A stretch of DNA of 64,000 nucleotides from CBDCRK01 sp965220955 (GTDB lineage Bacteria; Desulfobacterota; Binatia; Bin18; CBDCRK01), in the NCBI GenBank assembly GCA_965220955.1, contig CBDCRK010000023.1:93403-157402 (forward strand), given 5' to 3'. Below the pieces are notes generated by a model. The model searched no databases. It was not told where the DNA came from and saw only the letters and a list, made by a program, of their open reading frames with translations. Position 1 is the stretch's first letter. Each line of letters opens with the position of its first letter. This document shows positions 46,531-55,456 of the stretch, piece by piece. Both the position numbers and the translations under genes were made by a program.

Positions 46531-48180
46531 TTAATTCTTAACCTTATTCCACAGATACTGGTGGGTAACACTGAGTACATTATTGATAAGCCAATACAAG
46601 ACCAGCCCGGCAGGAAAATTAACGAACATGACTGTAAATATCAGGGGCATGAACATCATGAGGCGCTGCTGAATGGGATCACCCATCGGAGGAGTCATCA
46701 ACTGCTGGAGAAACATTGTCCCCCCCATAAACAGCGTCAAAATTGGAAAGCCTGGAGGATCGACAAAGGGAATGGCCAATGTTCCCAGGCGATCTGGCTG
46801 GGAGAGGTCATTGATCCAACCCCAGAAAGGCGCATGTCGCAGCTCGATCGACTGCATCAGCACTTGATACAGACCAATAAAAACGGGAAACTGCAAAAGC
46901 ATCGGCAGGCAGCCGCCCAACGGGTTCACCTTGTAGCGGCGGTAGAGTTCCATGATCTCTTTGTTCATCTGTTCCCGGTTATCTTTATACTTTGCCCGCA
47001 TCCGCTCCATTTGGGGCTGCAGCTTTTTCATATCAGACATTGACTTAAAGCTTTTGTTGGTGAGGGGTAGGAAGAGGATCTTGACTAGAACCGTGAGGAG
47101 TACAATGTCCGCCCCATAGTTCCCCGTCAGGCGATGAGAAAACCTTAGAAGGTATAGGAGAGGAATGGCAATAAAGCTAAACCACCCAAAATCGACGGCA
47201 CGAGAGAACGTTTGGTCAGCCGCATCCAGGGCATCAAGATCCTTGGGTCCAATGTAGAGGGTGTAGATGGCTGATCCTTTTTGTGGGTTCCAAGGGGTCA
47301 AGATCCTGGCTTCCAGCGTTCCGTTGTGTGTCTGAAGCTGCAAACTAGCATTTTCCTGATCGGGAGGAATCGCAGCGGCAAGAAAGTAAGTGTCTGCATA
47401 TCCTGCCCACCTTACTTCCCCTTGTAGGAGTTTTCCTTGCTCAAGGTCAGAAGTCTCTTCTTTGATGAGCTTTCTGCCGAGCAGAGCTATTGCTCCAGAA
47501 AAATCGTAATAACCTCCGTTTTGGTTTGCTACACTCCCCCTTACCCACTTCAGGGTAATCTCAGACACCCTATCCCCCCTATCCCCTTCCACCAGTACTT
47601 CCATCTCAAACCCGTACCCACTGCCACTGAACAAGAAGGTTTTGGTAATCATCAAACCCCCTGGCTCCTGACCAATAAATGTAAGCGATCCCGTCTCGTC
47701 CCCAGTCAAATACAGGTCTCCCCCTTCGAGTTGGTATAGCAGGAAGTCATCTTTCTCGGTTGCCCCATTGCTGCCAAACTCTATCCCCAAGGGTAGCTCT
47801 CCGTTATATCCGGAGACAATTATCTCTAGAGGAGAACTATCTTCCTTAATATCAGTTCGGTACTGTTTGAGGCGGAAGCTCTTTAATCTTCCTCCCAAAG
47901 AACTAAAGAGCGCAGTGTAGACCTCATTTTCAACCGTGATCTCCTGCACTTTCTCTTGTTCGTTGACTAAGGCTCCGCTTACTTCTGCCTTCCTCTGGAA
48001 AGGCAGAACAGACTTAGCTGGCGATGTAGGGGCAGGCAAGGGTAGGGGAGGGGTTGTCAGCTCCTCTGGGTATGTAGGCATGTCTTTTTTTACCGGTGGG
48101 TACAGGTAGGAAACGATCTCCTGATAGGCGATTAAGACAAGTAAAGAGAGTACAATAGCTATGAGGCTTCGCTTTTCCAC
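46531..48180 (-). CDS. yidC: membrane protein insertase YidC
   Basis: The 549-aa protein has an N-terminal anchor (LIAIVLSLLVLIAYQEIVSYLYPP), a large periplasmic P1 domain (to about residue 330), and the conserved insertase core of five helices (PLTNKSFKSMSDMKKLQPQMERMRAKYKDNREQMNKEIMELYRRYKVNPLGGCLPMLLQFPVFIGLYQVL). This is the Gram-negative form. It inserts and folds inner-membrane proteins. GAAAGGTAAGCCC precedes a GTG start. Confidence 0.96.
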   Translation of the reverse strand: MEKRSLIAIVLSLLVLIAYQEIVSYLYPPVKKDMPTYPEELTTPPLPLPAPTSPAKSVLPFQRKAEVSGALVNEQEKVQEITVENEVYTALFSSLGGRLKSFRLKQYRTDIKEDSSPLEIIVSGYNGELPLGIEFGSNGATEKDDFLLYQLEGGDLYLTGDETGSLTFIGQEPGGLMITKTFLFSGSGYGFEMEVLVEGDRGDRVSEITLKWVRGSVANQNGGYYDFSGAIALLGRKLIKEETSDLEQGKLLQGEVRWAGYADTYFLAAAIPPDQENASLQLQTHNGTLEARILTPWNPQKGSAIYTLYIGPKDLDALDAADQTFSRAVDFGWFSFIAIPLLYLLRFSHRLTGNYGADIVLLTVLVKILFLPLTNKSFKSMSDMKKLQPQMERMRAKYKDNREQMNKEIMELYRRYKVNPLGGCLPMLLQFPVFIGLYQVLMQSIELRHAPFWGWINDLSQPDRLGTLAIPFVDPPGFPILTLFMGGTMFLQQLMTPPMGDPIQQRLMMFMPLIFTVMFVNFPAGLVLYWLINNVLSVTHQYLWNKVKN

Positions 48181-48217
48181 GGGCTTACCTTTCTCAGACA
48201 GAGATAAACTGTCCCTG

Positions 48218-48589
48218 TCACTGCCCTATCACTGTTTCTGTCTTTCTCCTCACGGGTACGGGGTCAACCCCGCCAGGATGCCAGGGATGACACCGGAGAA
48301 GGCGGAACAACGCTAGGCCCATCCCCTTTGTTGCCCCATAGAGCTTAACTGCTTCCACGGCATAGGCCGAGCAGCTGGGATAGAATCGACAGGTCGGGCC
48401 TAGAAGCGGGGAGATCGTTATCCGATAGAGCCACAGGGTGGCAACCAGGACATCTACCGCTAAGGTGGAAAGGGCAGCAGATAGAGGCTGGGGAAAGAAA
48501 GAGAGCCTCTGTCTAGTCTCCCCGTCTGATCTCTCTGTCTCTGTTGGCAATGTGTAGGGCCCTCCCCAGCTCCTCGGCCACCTGGGCAT
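48218..48589 (-). CDS. yidD: membrane protein insertion efficiency factor YidD
   Basis: The C-terminal 80 residues are YidD: LVATLWLYRITISPLLGPTCRFYPSCSAYAVEAVKLYGATKGMGLALFRLLRCHPWHPGGVDPVP, with its characteristic cysteines. No ATG, GTG or TTG lies near the family start, so the gene must begin further upstream, inside the 3' end of rnpA in another frame. The ATG at 48589 is one option (48610 another). Either way the two genes overlap by about 75-100 bases, more than usual. Confidence 0.85.
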   Translation of the reverse strand: MPRWPRSWGGPYTLPTETERSDGETRQRLSFFPQPLSAALSTLAVDVLVATLWLYRITISPLLGPTCRFYPSCSAYAVEAVKLYGATKGMGLALFRLLRCHPWHPGGVDPVPVRRKTETVIGQ

Positions 48590-48938
48590 ATGCGAGCTTT
48601 TTCGCTCCAACTTTGGGAATAATCACTATGTCATGGGCCGGGGGTATTTTTTCTCTGTGCAGGCGATAAAATTCTCGCACAAGCCTTTTAATACGGTTAC
48701 GCACAACCGCTTTGCCAACGCGCCGGGTGACCACCAAACCTAAGCGGGGCTCCCCTGCTGCTTTACCGTGCCGGGCGGACAGCAGATGAGAGTACTTAAT
48801 AACCGTAAAAGAAGGGACATAATGCCTCTTCCCCTGGCGCTGCACAAGAAGGAACTCGCGCCTCTTGAGCAGGCGTGCAGCCTTGGGTAACCGATGTCGG
48901 ATGGTTTTTTTCAATCTCCTACGAAGCGTAGGGCTCAT
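48513..48938 (-). CDS. rnpA: ribonuclease P protein component
   Basis: The 141-aa protein has the RnpA body LLKRREFLLVQRQGKRHYVPSFTVI, RLGLVVTRRVGKAVVRNRIKRLVREFYRLHREKIPPAHDIVIIPK with the RNR motif. It assists RNase P RNA in 5' processing of tRNA. Its ATG overlaps the rpmH stop (ATGA), and yidD overlaps its 3' end. Confidence 0.95.
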   Translation of the reverse strand: MSPTLRRRLKKTIRHRLPKAARLLKRREFLLVQRQGKRHYVPSFTVIKYSHLLSARHGKAAGEPRLGLVVTRRVGKAVVRNRIKRLVREFYRLHREKIPPAHDIVIIPKVGAKKLAYAQVAEELGRALHIANRDREIRRGD

Positions 48939-49084
48939 TTTGATGGTACTGTGACAGTTAAGCGCTTCCTGCCCTTAGCCCGCCGACGCCTGAGCACGTT
49001 TCGTCCATTTGGGGTACTCATGCGGGCCAGGAACCCATGGGTCCGCTTGCGGCGAATATTGCTTGGTTGATATGTTCTCTTCAT
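48935..49084 (-). CDS. rpmH: 50S ribosomal protein L34
   Basis: Translation of the minus strand from 49084 gives a 49-residue protein that opens MKRTYQPSNIRRKRTHGFLA and continues RMSTPNGRNVLRRRRAKGRK to RLTVTVPSK. This is L34 with the usual N-terminus and a slightly longer C-terminus. Its stop codon overlaps the rnpA start. It heads the rpmH-rnpA-yidD-yidC-jag-mnmE cluster found next to the replication origin in many bacteria; no dnaA or origin is seen here. Confidence 0.97.
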   Translation of the reverse strand: MKRTYQPSNIRRKRTHGFLARMSTPNGRNVLRRRRAKGRKRLTVTVPSK

Positions 49085-49132
49085 TTTCTATCCAATATTT
49101 TTACTCACCCTTAGTCGGATGTCAATTTTCCT

Positions 49133-50137
49133 CTAACCATAGAATTCCGGTTTAACCTCTCGGGCCAGGAGATCCGCCACTACCTGTTCAGGGTGCTTGT
49201 TCTTATAGAGGAGCAAATAGACCTGCTCAGTAATTGGCATATCCACACCCAGGTTCTTAGCCAGGGTATATACCGATCTGCTCGTACGTACCCCTTCGGC
49301 CACCATATACATACCCCTAAAGATATCGGAAAGTGCTTCTCCTCGACCAATGCGCAGCCCGACGCTACGGTTACGGCTCAGCTCACCTGTACAGGTCAGA
49401 GCCAGGTCTCCCAGACCAGACAACCCCGAGAGGGTCTGCATATTCGCTCCTATTCTTACCGCTAGCCGGGACATCTCCGCAAGACCCCGGGTGATCAGGG
49501 CGGCACGGGCGCCGTGTCCAAACCCAAGGCCATCACTCACCCCGACTGCTATAGCAATGACGTTCTTAACCGCTCCGCCTATCTCCACACCTAGTATATC
49601 AGTGCTGGTATAGATGCGAAAGCCAGAAGTGGAAAGACCCCTTTGTACCTTTTTGGCCATCGTTGCTAAGTGGGATGCCACTGTCACCGCAGTGGGTAGT
49701 CCCCGCGCCACTTCTGTGGCAAAGCTAGGACCAGATAGCACTGCAATGTGGTCCTGGTGACGTGGATTAAGCACTTCTGCCAGTACTTGGCTCATTGTCT
49801 TCAGGCTTTCCTGCTCTATGCCCTTGGTTGCGCTGAGCACAATCGGCTCTCCTGTCATCAAAGGGTTTGCCTGACTCATAACCTCTCGTACGGCATGTGA
49901 GGGAATCACAGAAAGGACCAGATCCTGTTCTGCTACTACCTCAGCCAAGTCAGTGGTAAACCTTACCTCCTGCGGTAGACGTACACCAGAAAGATAGAGA
50001 TGGTTTTCCCTTTCTTCTTGCAGCGTACAGCAAAGGTTGGTGCTGCGCACCCAGAGACACACCTGACTCCCCGCACTTGCCAGTAGCCAGGAGAGAGCTG
50101 TTCCCCAGCTTCCTGCCCCAATGATACCTACACGCAT
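49133..50137 (-). CDS. gpsA: NAD(P)-dependent glycerol-3-phosphate dehydrogenase
   Basis: The 334-aa protein has MRVGIIGAGSWGTALSWLLASAGSQVCLWVR (Rossmann), SATKGIEQESLKTMSQVL, AVLSGPSFATEVARGLPTAVTVAS, GGAVKNVIAIAVGVSDGLGFGHGARAALITRGLAEMSRL (catalytic Lys) and GLSGLGDLALTCTGELSRNR. It reduces dihydroxyacetone phosphate to sn-glycerol 3-phosphate for phospholipid synthesis. The upstream region is AT-rich filler (TTAAGAGTTAAAGG) with no clear ribosome site. Confidence 0.96.
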   Translation of the reverse strand: MRVGIIGAGSWGTALSWLLASAGSQVCLWVRSTNLCCTLQEERENHLYLSGVRLPQEVRFTTDLAEVVAEQDLVLSVIPSHAVREVMSQANPLMTGEPIVLSATKGIEQESLKTMSQVLAEVLNPRHQDHIAVLSGPSFATEVARGLPTAVTVASHLATMAKKVQRGLSTSGFRIYTSTDILGVEIGGAVKNVIAIAVGVSDGLGFGHGARAALITRGLAEMSRLAVRIGANMQTLSGLSGLGDLALTCTGELSRNRSVGLRIGRGEALSDIFRGMYMVAEGVRTSRSVYTLAKNLGVDMPITEQVYLLLYKNKHPEQVVADLLAREVKPEFYG

Positions 50138-50173
50138 GAAAGTTAAAAATTAAGAGTTAAAGGTCAGAGTTGT

Positions 50174-51031
50174 TCACTCTTCAGGGGGAGCCCAGCCGAT
50201 CACACTTAACTGCCTGCTTGCCCTGGACCCTTCACGCCGGTACGAGGTAAAGCGGTCTACTCGGCATGCCGTACAAGGACCGGTATACTGGATCTGTACC
50301 CACGGCACTCCGGCCCGCTCCAAAAGGATCGCGTTTACCAACCGTAGGTCGAGAAATCCTTTCTCTCCTTCGGGCTGCCAGGCCGCTGTACAAGCTTCCC
50401 CCCACCTGTCCACAATGTCTTCTCCAATTTCTCTTCCTACCTCATAGCAACAAGGACCAATGGCCGGGCCTAAGGCAGCAAAGAGAAGAGAGGGATCAAT
50501 TCCATACTCTTCCACAAGCCTCTCTATTGCGCAGGGAACAATACCCTTTAATGTTCCCCGCCAGCCTGCATGTAAAGCCGCAATCACACCTCGCTGTGGT
50601 TCAACCAACAACACTGGCACACAGTCCGCAGTTATGATCCCTAGGAGCACTCCTTTCTCTTGAGTGATCATGCCATCGGCATGCGGTCTCTTTCGAGGGA
50701 GCTGAGGTGAAAGGGTGACCACTTCACTTCCGTGTACCTGCCGCAAGGTAAAGAGAGGAAAGCTACCAAAATACAGAGCCGTTTTCATTCGGTTGGGCCG
50801 CTGTTCATGGTCCCCGCCCCTGTTCTGTAGGAGCGATCCTTGCGAGCGCCTGCTGGGAGGACTATAGCGAACCGGGTAAATACCAGATTCACCCCCACCC
50901 TTATGTATCAGGGGTTTCCATCCCCTCAAACGACTGGAGAACCCATGAACAAGTCCATAAAACCGCTCCCAGCCTTCAGCCTGAAGAAGGTCGAGATGAG
51001 GGTCATTCTTAAGCCAGCGGTTCTGGAGCAC
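50174..51031 (-). CDS. pgeF: PgeF/YfiH family (multicopper-oxidase-like laccase domain) with repeat insert
   Basis: The family core is clear: FTLRQVHGSEVVTL, HADGMITQEKGVLLGIITADCVPVLLVEPQRGVIAALHAGWRGTLKGIV, LFAALGPAIGPCCYEVG, and GPCTACRVDRFTSYRREG. The His and Cys zinc ligands of YfiH are present. These proteins edit peptidoglycan precursors or act on purine nucleosides. The frame opens far upstream over the lactonase remnant, but AGGAGATTCGCC precedes the GTG at 51031, in line with the family start. Residues about 30-65 (HKGGGESGIYPVRYSPPSRR...) replace the usual GPYASLNLG-type segment and come partly from a palindromic repeat. Confidence 0.88.
   Translation of the reverse strand: MLQNRWLKNDPHLDLLQAEGWERFYGLVHGFSSRLRGWKPLIHKGGGESGIYPVRYSPPSRRSQGSLLQNRGGDHEQRPNRMKTALYFGSFPLFTLRQVHGSEVVTLSPQLPRKRPHADGMITQEKGVLLGIITADCVPVLLVEPQRGVIAALHAGWRGTLKGIVPCAIERLVEEYGIDPSLLFAALGPAIGPCCYEVGREIGEDIVDRWGEACTAAWQPEGEKGFLDLRLVNAILLERAGVPWVQIQYTGPCTACRVDRFTSYRREGSRASRQLSVIGWAPPEE
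50826..50853. repeat. GTAGGAGCG-type repeat arm inside pgeF
   Basis: TGTAGGAGCGATCCTTGCGAG then CGCCTGC, half of the GTAGGGGCGA...TCGCCCCTAC palindrome family. It falls inside the frame and encodes part of the non-family segment. Confidence 0.55.
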
Positions 51032-51296
51032 GGCGAATCTCCTGCCATTGGCCGGGGTCATGTCCATAAAAAAGGGAAGCACCTTTCTTATCGCGCAGGT
51101 CCCGCAGGACGGCCAGGGAATGGTACATTTCTCCTTCATCCCAGGCAACCTGAGGAAGGATATTTCTATCCATGTTCTCCTTTGTGTAGCAGGCATCGCC
51201 AGTAAGCACTAGCTCCGTTCCCTTTTCACTATCGGGGAAAAAGAGACTACGGTCAAACTCCAAATATCCGCAGCCCATGGCATAGATTTGCAGCAT
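51009..51296 (-). pseudogene. metallo-beta-lactamase-fold (AHL-lactonase-like) remnant with internal deletion
   Basis: The 95-aa frame starts like lactonase-type MBL proteins (MLQIYAMGCGYLEFDRSLFFPDSEKG) and then jumps straight to the C-terminal part (VLTGDACYTKENMDRNILPQVAWDEGEMYHSLAVLRDLRD, GHDPGQWQEIRRAPE). The middle, about 150 residues with the HxHxDH metal motif, is missing, although the frame stays open. A normal relative is about 250 aa. The product cannot be an active hydrolase. It overlaps the first 23 bases of pgeF. Confidence 0.75.
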
Positions 51297-51325
51297 ACGT
51301 TACCTCCACAGAATCTCATATCATT

Positions 51326-51348
51326 CCCCTTCTCCTGGTGGGAGGGGG
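51326..51348. repeat. short CCCCTTCTCC/GGGAGGGGG palindrome
   Basis: CCCCTTCTCCTGGTGGGAGG then GGG, a short member of the CCCTCTCCC family between the rlmD stop and the lactonase remnant. Confidence 0.5.
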
Positions 51349-51407
51349 TTAAGGCGCAAAGGATAGGGGAAGTTTATTGATCGTCAATGATGTGAATAAC
51401 TACCGTC

Positions 51408-52661
51408 TTACCCTGGGCCGGCCTCCCGGGCTCTCTCCAGAAGCGCTACCGTCTCCACCTTTTCTGTCTGAGGAAACATATCAAAGGGCTGTACCTTAAG
51501 CAGCTGGTAGCCCTGTTGGACAAACTGATCTAGGTCACGTGCTAGGGTGGTCTGATTGCAGGAGACGTATATGATTTTGGGCGCTTTCAAGGAAAGAATC
51601 GCGGTAAGGGCCTCAGAGTTTACCCCTTTGCGAGGAGGGTTGAGGACAACCAGGTCTATCTGAGGAAGCACGAGTTTTGCCTCTTGCACCTTTTCTGCCA
51701 CCTCGCCAACAAAGAAGCGACAGTTGTGAAATCCGTTAAGCCGGGCGTTTTCCTTAGCAGTTGAGATGGCCAGCCGGTTCTCGTCCACACCCCACACTAG
51801 GCGGGAAGCGGTGGCTAGGTAGAAGGAGAGGGGCCCAACCCCGCAGTAGAGATCGAGGGTTGTTGCTTGCCCTTTCAAACCTGAGAGCCTGACAACGGTT
51901 TCGTAGAGTTGTCGGGCTACCGGCGGATTAGCTTGAGAAAATACCCCAACAGGAAACTTCAGTTTTAGAAATCCAATGCGTTCCATAATCGCGTCGCGGC
52001 CGGCAAGGGGACGAAAGCGTTCTCCCCAAATGACATTACCCCGCTCTTCATTGATGTTTTGCACAATACCGCTAATAAAGGGAAAGCGTCTCTGCAGCGC
52101 CCAAGCGAGTTCCCGGCCGTGGGGAAGGTCAGCGTGCCTTGTTACCAGGGTAAGAAGTAGGTCCCGCCGCCAGAAGCTGTAGCGAATATCCAAGTAGCGA
52201 AGCTGCCCGCTATCATTGTGTTCGTCGTAGGGAGTGATCCTGAGCTTTGGTATCTCCTTTTTGAGATACTGCACCACCCGGTTGACAATGTCCGGATGGA
52301 CCGGGCAGCCAGAAATGTCCGCCACTTGGTGGCTTTCCGGCATATAGATACCAACAAGAACTTCGTCTTGTGCCTTGGGCACACCCCGTGCCTTGGGCAC
52401 ACCCTGTGCCTTGCGTACAACCAGCTTGACCCGTGCTCGGTAGCCAAATCGATGCGAAGAGGGAATAAGCGGCGGTACTTCGATAGGGGTAAGGGTAGCA
52501 TAGGTGGCCAGTGCCTGCACGACTATACGCCGCTTTCTCTCCAGCTGTTGGGGGTAGGGGAATTTGATGAAGGGACAGCCGTAGCAGGCGGGGTAATGCG
52601 GGCAGAAAGGTTTATATTCTTCGTGGCGCGAGTAACTGGGTCGTTGTCGATGAAGGGGCAT
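51408..52661 (-). CDS. rlmD: RlmD-type 23S rRNA (uracil-C5)-methyltransferase
   Basis: The protein has a [4Fe-4S] cysteine set near the N-terminus (FCPHYPACYGCPFIKFPYPQQLERKR), the methyltransferase motifs LDLYCGVGPLSFYLA and VWGVDENRLAISTAKENARLNG, DLVVLNPPRKGVNSEAL and the catalytic cysteine in IIYVSCNQTTLARDL. It belongs to the RlmD/TrmA (RumA) family that makes m5U. No N-terminal TRAM domain is seen. A 15-18 residue insert (KAQGVPKARGVPKAQ) near residue 80-95 comes from an 18-bp tandem repeat. The ATG at 52661 is used; a TTG at 52676 is upstream. Confidence 0.88.
   Translation of the reverse strand: MPLHRQRPSYSRHEEYKPFCPHYPACYGCPFIKFPYPQQLERKRRIVVQALATYATLTPIEVPPLIPSSHRFGYRARVKLVVRKAQGVPKARGVPKAQDEVLVGIYMPESHQVADISGCPVHPDIVNRVVQYLKKEIPKLRITPYDEHNDSGQLRYLDIRYSFWRRDLLLTLVTRHADLPHGRELAWALQRRFPFISGIVQNINEERGNVIWGERFRPLAGRDAIMERIGFLKLKFPVGVFSQANPPVARQLYETVVRLSGLKGQATTLDLYCGVGPLSFYLATASRLVWGVDENRLAISTAKENARLNGFHNCRFFVGEVAEKVQEAKLVLPQIDLVVLNPPRKGVNSEALTAILSLKAPKIIYVSCNQTTLARDLDQFVQQGYQLLKVQPFDMFPQTEKVETVALLERAREAGPG
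52370..52418. repeat. 18-bp tandem repeat (2.7 copies) inside rlmD
   Basis: GTGCCTTGGGCACACCCC, GTGCCTTGGGCACACCCT and GTGCCTTGCGTAC follow one another. Each unit is itself partly palindromic (GTGCC.TGGGCAC). In frame it encodes K-A-Q/R-G-V-P repeats. Confidence 0.85.
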
Positions 52662-52967
52662 GAGGCAAGAGTACAAGGGACAGGGCTTGGGGTCAACAGA
52701 GCCACCCCAGTAGGATCGCTCTCCTGAATAAGGTTGACAGTATTCTTCTTGCTTTGATAAAAGACAAACACTGCCAATGAAAACCCTTATTATCTCACCC
52801 TGATTGTATTCTATGCGGTCTGTTTCCTAGGGAGAACTCCGTTTGGGTGGTGCTATCCGTGTAATGCTGCAGCTCTCATATGACCGTGTTCCGACATGGA
52901 TTGAGTGGCAGCGAGGCTTGCCGCGTGGCGGGCCGGCGGCGCTGGCGGCCGAGAGAGGCTGATCACA

Positions 52968-55412
52968 ATGGACAAGAAAAGCCTCAGCGAACGCGACATC
53001 TGCACTAAGTTCATCACTCCAGCCCTGCGCAATGCCGGCTGGGACGAGATGACGCAAATCCGCGAGGAGGTCGGCTTCACCAAGGGCCGTATCATTGTGC
53101 GCGGCAAGCTGGTTAGCCGGGGTAAAGCCAAGCGGGCCGACTACATCCTCTATTACAAGCCCAACATTCCCATTGCCTTGATCGAGGCCAAGGACAACAA
53201 CCATGCCGTCGGCGACGGCATGCAGCAGGCCCTCGACTATGCCGGCACGCTAAACGTTCCCTTCGTATTCTCCGCCAACGGCGACGGCTTCGTGTTCCAT
53301 GACCGGACGGGCGCCAACGCTGAAAAGGAAACGATTCTCGCCCTCGACGCCTTCCCGTCCCCGGCCGACCTGTGGGCGCGCTATTGTGCCTGGAAGGGCC
53401 TGACACAAGAGGCCGAGGCCGTTGTCTTGCAGGACTATTTCGACGACGGCAGCGGCAAAGCGCCGCGCTACTACCAGGTCAACGCCATCAACGCCGCCAT
53501 CGAAGCCATTGCCAAGGGCCGCAACCGTATCCTGCTGGTCATGGCAACGGGAACCGGCAAGACATATACCGCGTTTCAGATTATCTGGCGGCTGTGGAAG
53601 GCCGGCCGCAAGAAGCGCATCCTGTTCCTGGCTGACCGCAACGTGCTGGTCGATCAGACCATGGTCAACGACTTCCGGCCTTTTGGCGCGGCCATGGCCA
53701 AGCTCTCGACCAACGCCAGGACTATCGAACGCGGGGACGTCTCCTCCGAGGACCTGACCACCGCCATCAGTAAAAAGCGCCGCATCGACACCGCGTACGA
53801 GATCTATCTGGGTCTCTATCAGGCGATCACCGGGCCGGAGGAGAGTCAGAAGATTTTCCGTGAATTCTCGCCCGGCTTCTTTGATCTGATCGTGATCGAC
53901 GAGTGCCACCGCGGCAGCGCCGCTGAGGATTCGGCTTGGCGGGAAATCCTGGAGTATTTTTCCACGGCCACGCAGATCGGCCTGACCGCCACGCCCAAGG
54001 AAACGGCCTATGTTTCCAACATCGATTACTTTGGCGAGCCACTCTATTCCTACTCCCTGAAACAGGGCATCCGCGACGGCTTCCTTGCTCCCTACAAGGT
54101 CATCAAGGTCCATATCGACCGTGACATAGCAGGCTACCGCCCCGAAAAGGGCCAACTGGACCGATACGGCAATGAAGTCGAGGATCGCATCTACAACGTC
54201 AAGGACTTTGACCGCGCCTTGGTGCTGGACAACCGCACCAAGCTGGTCGCCCGCAAGGTCACCCAATTTCTGACGGAAAGCGGCGACCGCTTCCAAAAGG
54301 CGATCATCTTTTGCGTGGACCAGGAACACGCCGGCCGCATGAGACAGGCGCTTGTCAACGAAAACGCCGACTTGGCGACCCAAAACCACCGCTACGTCAT
54401 GCGCATCACCGGCGGCGACGCTGAGGGCCAGGCGCAACTGGGTAATTTCATCGACCCGGAATCCAAATACCCCGTGCTGGTCACCACCTCGCGGCTGCTC
54501 TCCACCGGCGTTGATGTCCAGACCTGCCGGCTGATTGTGCTCGACCGCGTAGTCGGCTCCATGACCGAATTCAAGCAGATCGTCGGACGCGGCACCCGCG
54601 TCCACGAGGACACCCGCAAGTTCTACTTCACTTTGATGGACTTCCGGGGCGCAACCAATCATTTTGCCGACCCGGAGTTCGACGGCGAACCGGTGCAGAT
54701 TTACGAACCCGGTGAGAACGATCCCATCACTCCGCCCGACAACGTACCGCTCCCGGACAACGGCAACGATCCCATACCGCCGGAACCGGGTGAGGACAAG
54801 ATTCTTGTCGACGCCCCGCCCGAACGGCCGCTCGATGGACGCGGCAGGTACAAGGTCTATGTGGACGGCATCGACGTAACAATCGTTGCCGAGCGGGTGG
54901 AATACCTTGACGAGTATGGCAAGCTGGTCACCGAGTCCTTGCGCGACTTCACAAAAAAGGCGCTGAAAAAGCGTTTTGCCAGCCTCAACGCCTTCCTCAA
55001 GCGTTGGCAAGCAAGCAAACGCAAGCAGGCGATTATCGAGGAGTTGGAGGCCGAGGGGCTGGCGCTCGACACTATTGCCGAGGAACTGGGCAAGAACCTT
55101 GACCCCTTCGACCTCATCTGCCATGTTGCCTTCGACGCCAAGCCGCTGACCCGCCGCGAGCGCGCCGAGAACGTCAAGAAGCGCAACGTATTCAACAAAT
55201 ACGGGGACCAGGCCCGCGCCGTGCTCAATGCCCTTCTCGCCAAGTACGCCGATGAAGGGGTGCTCGACCCCACTGACGCCACCGTGCTACGCATCCTGCC
55301 ATTCACCGAACTCGGCACTCCGGTGCAGTTGATCAAAGCCTTCGGCGGACGGGACGGATTTGTCGAAGCCGTCCAGGACCTGCAATCCGCCCTCTACCAG
55401 GAGACCGCCTAG
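52968..55412 (+). CDS. hsdR: type I restriction enzyme R subunit
   Basis: The 814-aa protein has an N-terminal nuclease module (KSLSERDICTKFITPALRNAGWDE... RADYILYYKPNIPIALIEAKDNNHAVGDGMQQALDYA; the Asp of RADYIL, E of LIEAKD and K following it fit PD-(D/E)XK). It continues with superfamily 2 helicase motifs: MATGTGKTYTAFQI (I), VIDECHRGS (II), GLTATPKE (III) and QIVGRGTRVHEDT (VI). A C-terminal region binds HsdM. It cuts and translocates unmodified DNA. GAGAGAGG lies just upstream of the ATG at 52968. Codons are strongly GC-ending, unlike the genes before 52.7 kb, marking the start of an acquired island. Confidence 0.95.
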   Translation: MDKKSLSERDICTKFITPALRNAGWDEMTQIREEVGFTKGRIIVRGKLVSRGKAKRADYILYYKPNIPIALIEAKDNNHAVGDGMQQALDYAGTLNVPFVFSANGDGFVFHDRTGANAEKETILALDAFPSPADLWARYCAWKGLTQEAEAVVLQDYFDDGSGKAPRYYQVNAINAAIEAIAKGRNRILLVMATGTGKTYTAFQIIWRLWKAGRKKRILFLADRNVLVDQTMVNDFRPFGAAMAKLSTNARTIERGDVSSEDLTTAISKKRRIDTAYEIYLGLYQAITGPEESQKIFREFSPGFFDLIVIDECHRGSAAEDSAWREILEYFSTATQIGLTATPKETAYVSNIDYFGEPLYSYSLKQGIRDGFLAPYKVIKVHIDRDIAGYRPEKGQLDRYGNEVEDRIYNVKDFDRALVLDNRTKLVARKVTQFLTESGDRFQKAIIFCVDQEHAGRMRQALVNENADLATQNHRYVMRITGGDAEGQAQLGNFIDPESKYPVLVTTSRLLSTGVDVQTCRLIVLDRVVGSMTEFKQIVGRGTRVHEDTRKFYFTLMDFRGATNHFADPEFDGEPVQIYEPGENDPITPPDNVPLPDNGNDPIPPEPGEDKILVDAPPERPLDGRGRYKVYVDGIDVTIVAERVEYLDEYGKLVTESLRDFTKKALKKRFASLNAFLKRWQASKRKQAIIEELEAEGLALDTIAEELGKNLDPFDLICHVAFDAKPLTRRERAENVKKRNVFNKYGDQARAVLNALLAKYADEGVLDPTDATVLRILPFTELGTPVQLIKAFGGRDGFVEAVQDLQSALYQETA

Positions 55413-55456
55413 AGCGGATTCGGATCAATATGGTCTGCTTATTCGTTACCATCCAT

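Noticed and set aside
52370..52418. CRISPR-like array
   Set aside because: The repeats are directly adjacent without spacers and lie inside rlmD; this is a tandem repeat.
53250..55124. Long open frame (624 codons) on the minus strand across hsdR
   Set aside because: It is the antisense shadow of the GC-rich hsdR gene; its translation has no recognisable motif, while the plus strand has all helicase and nuclease motifs.
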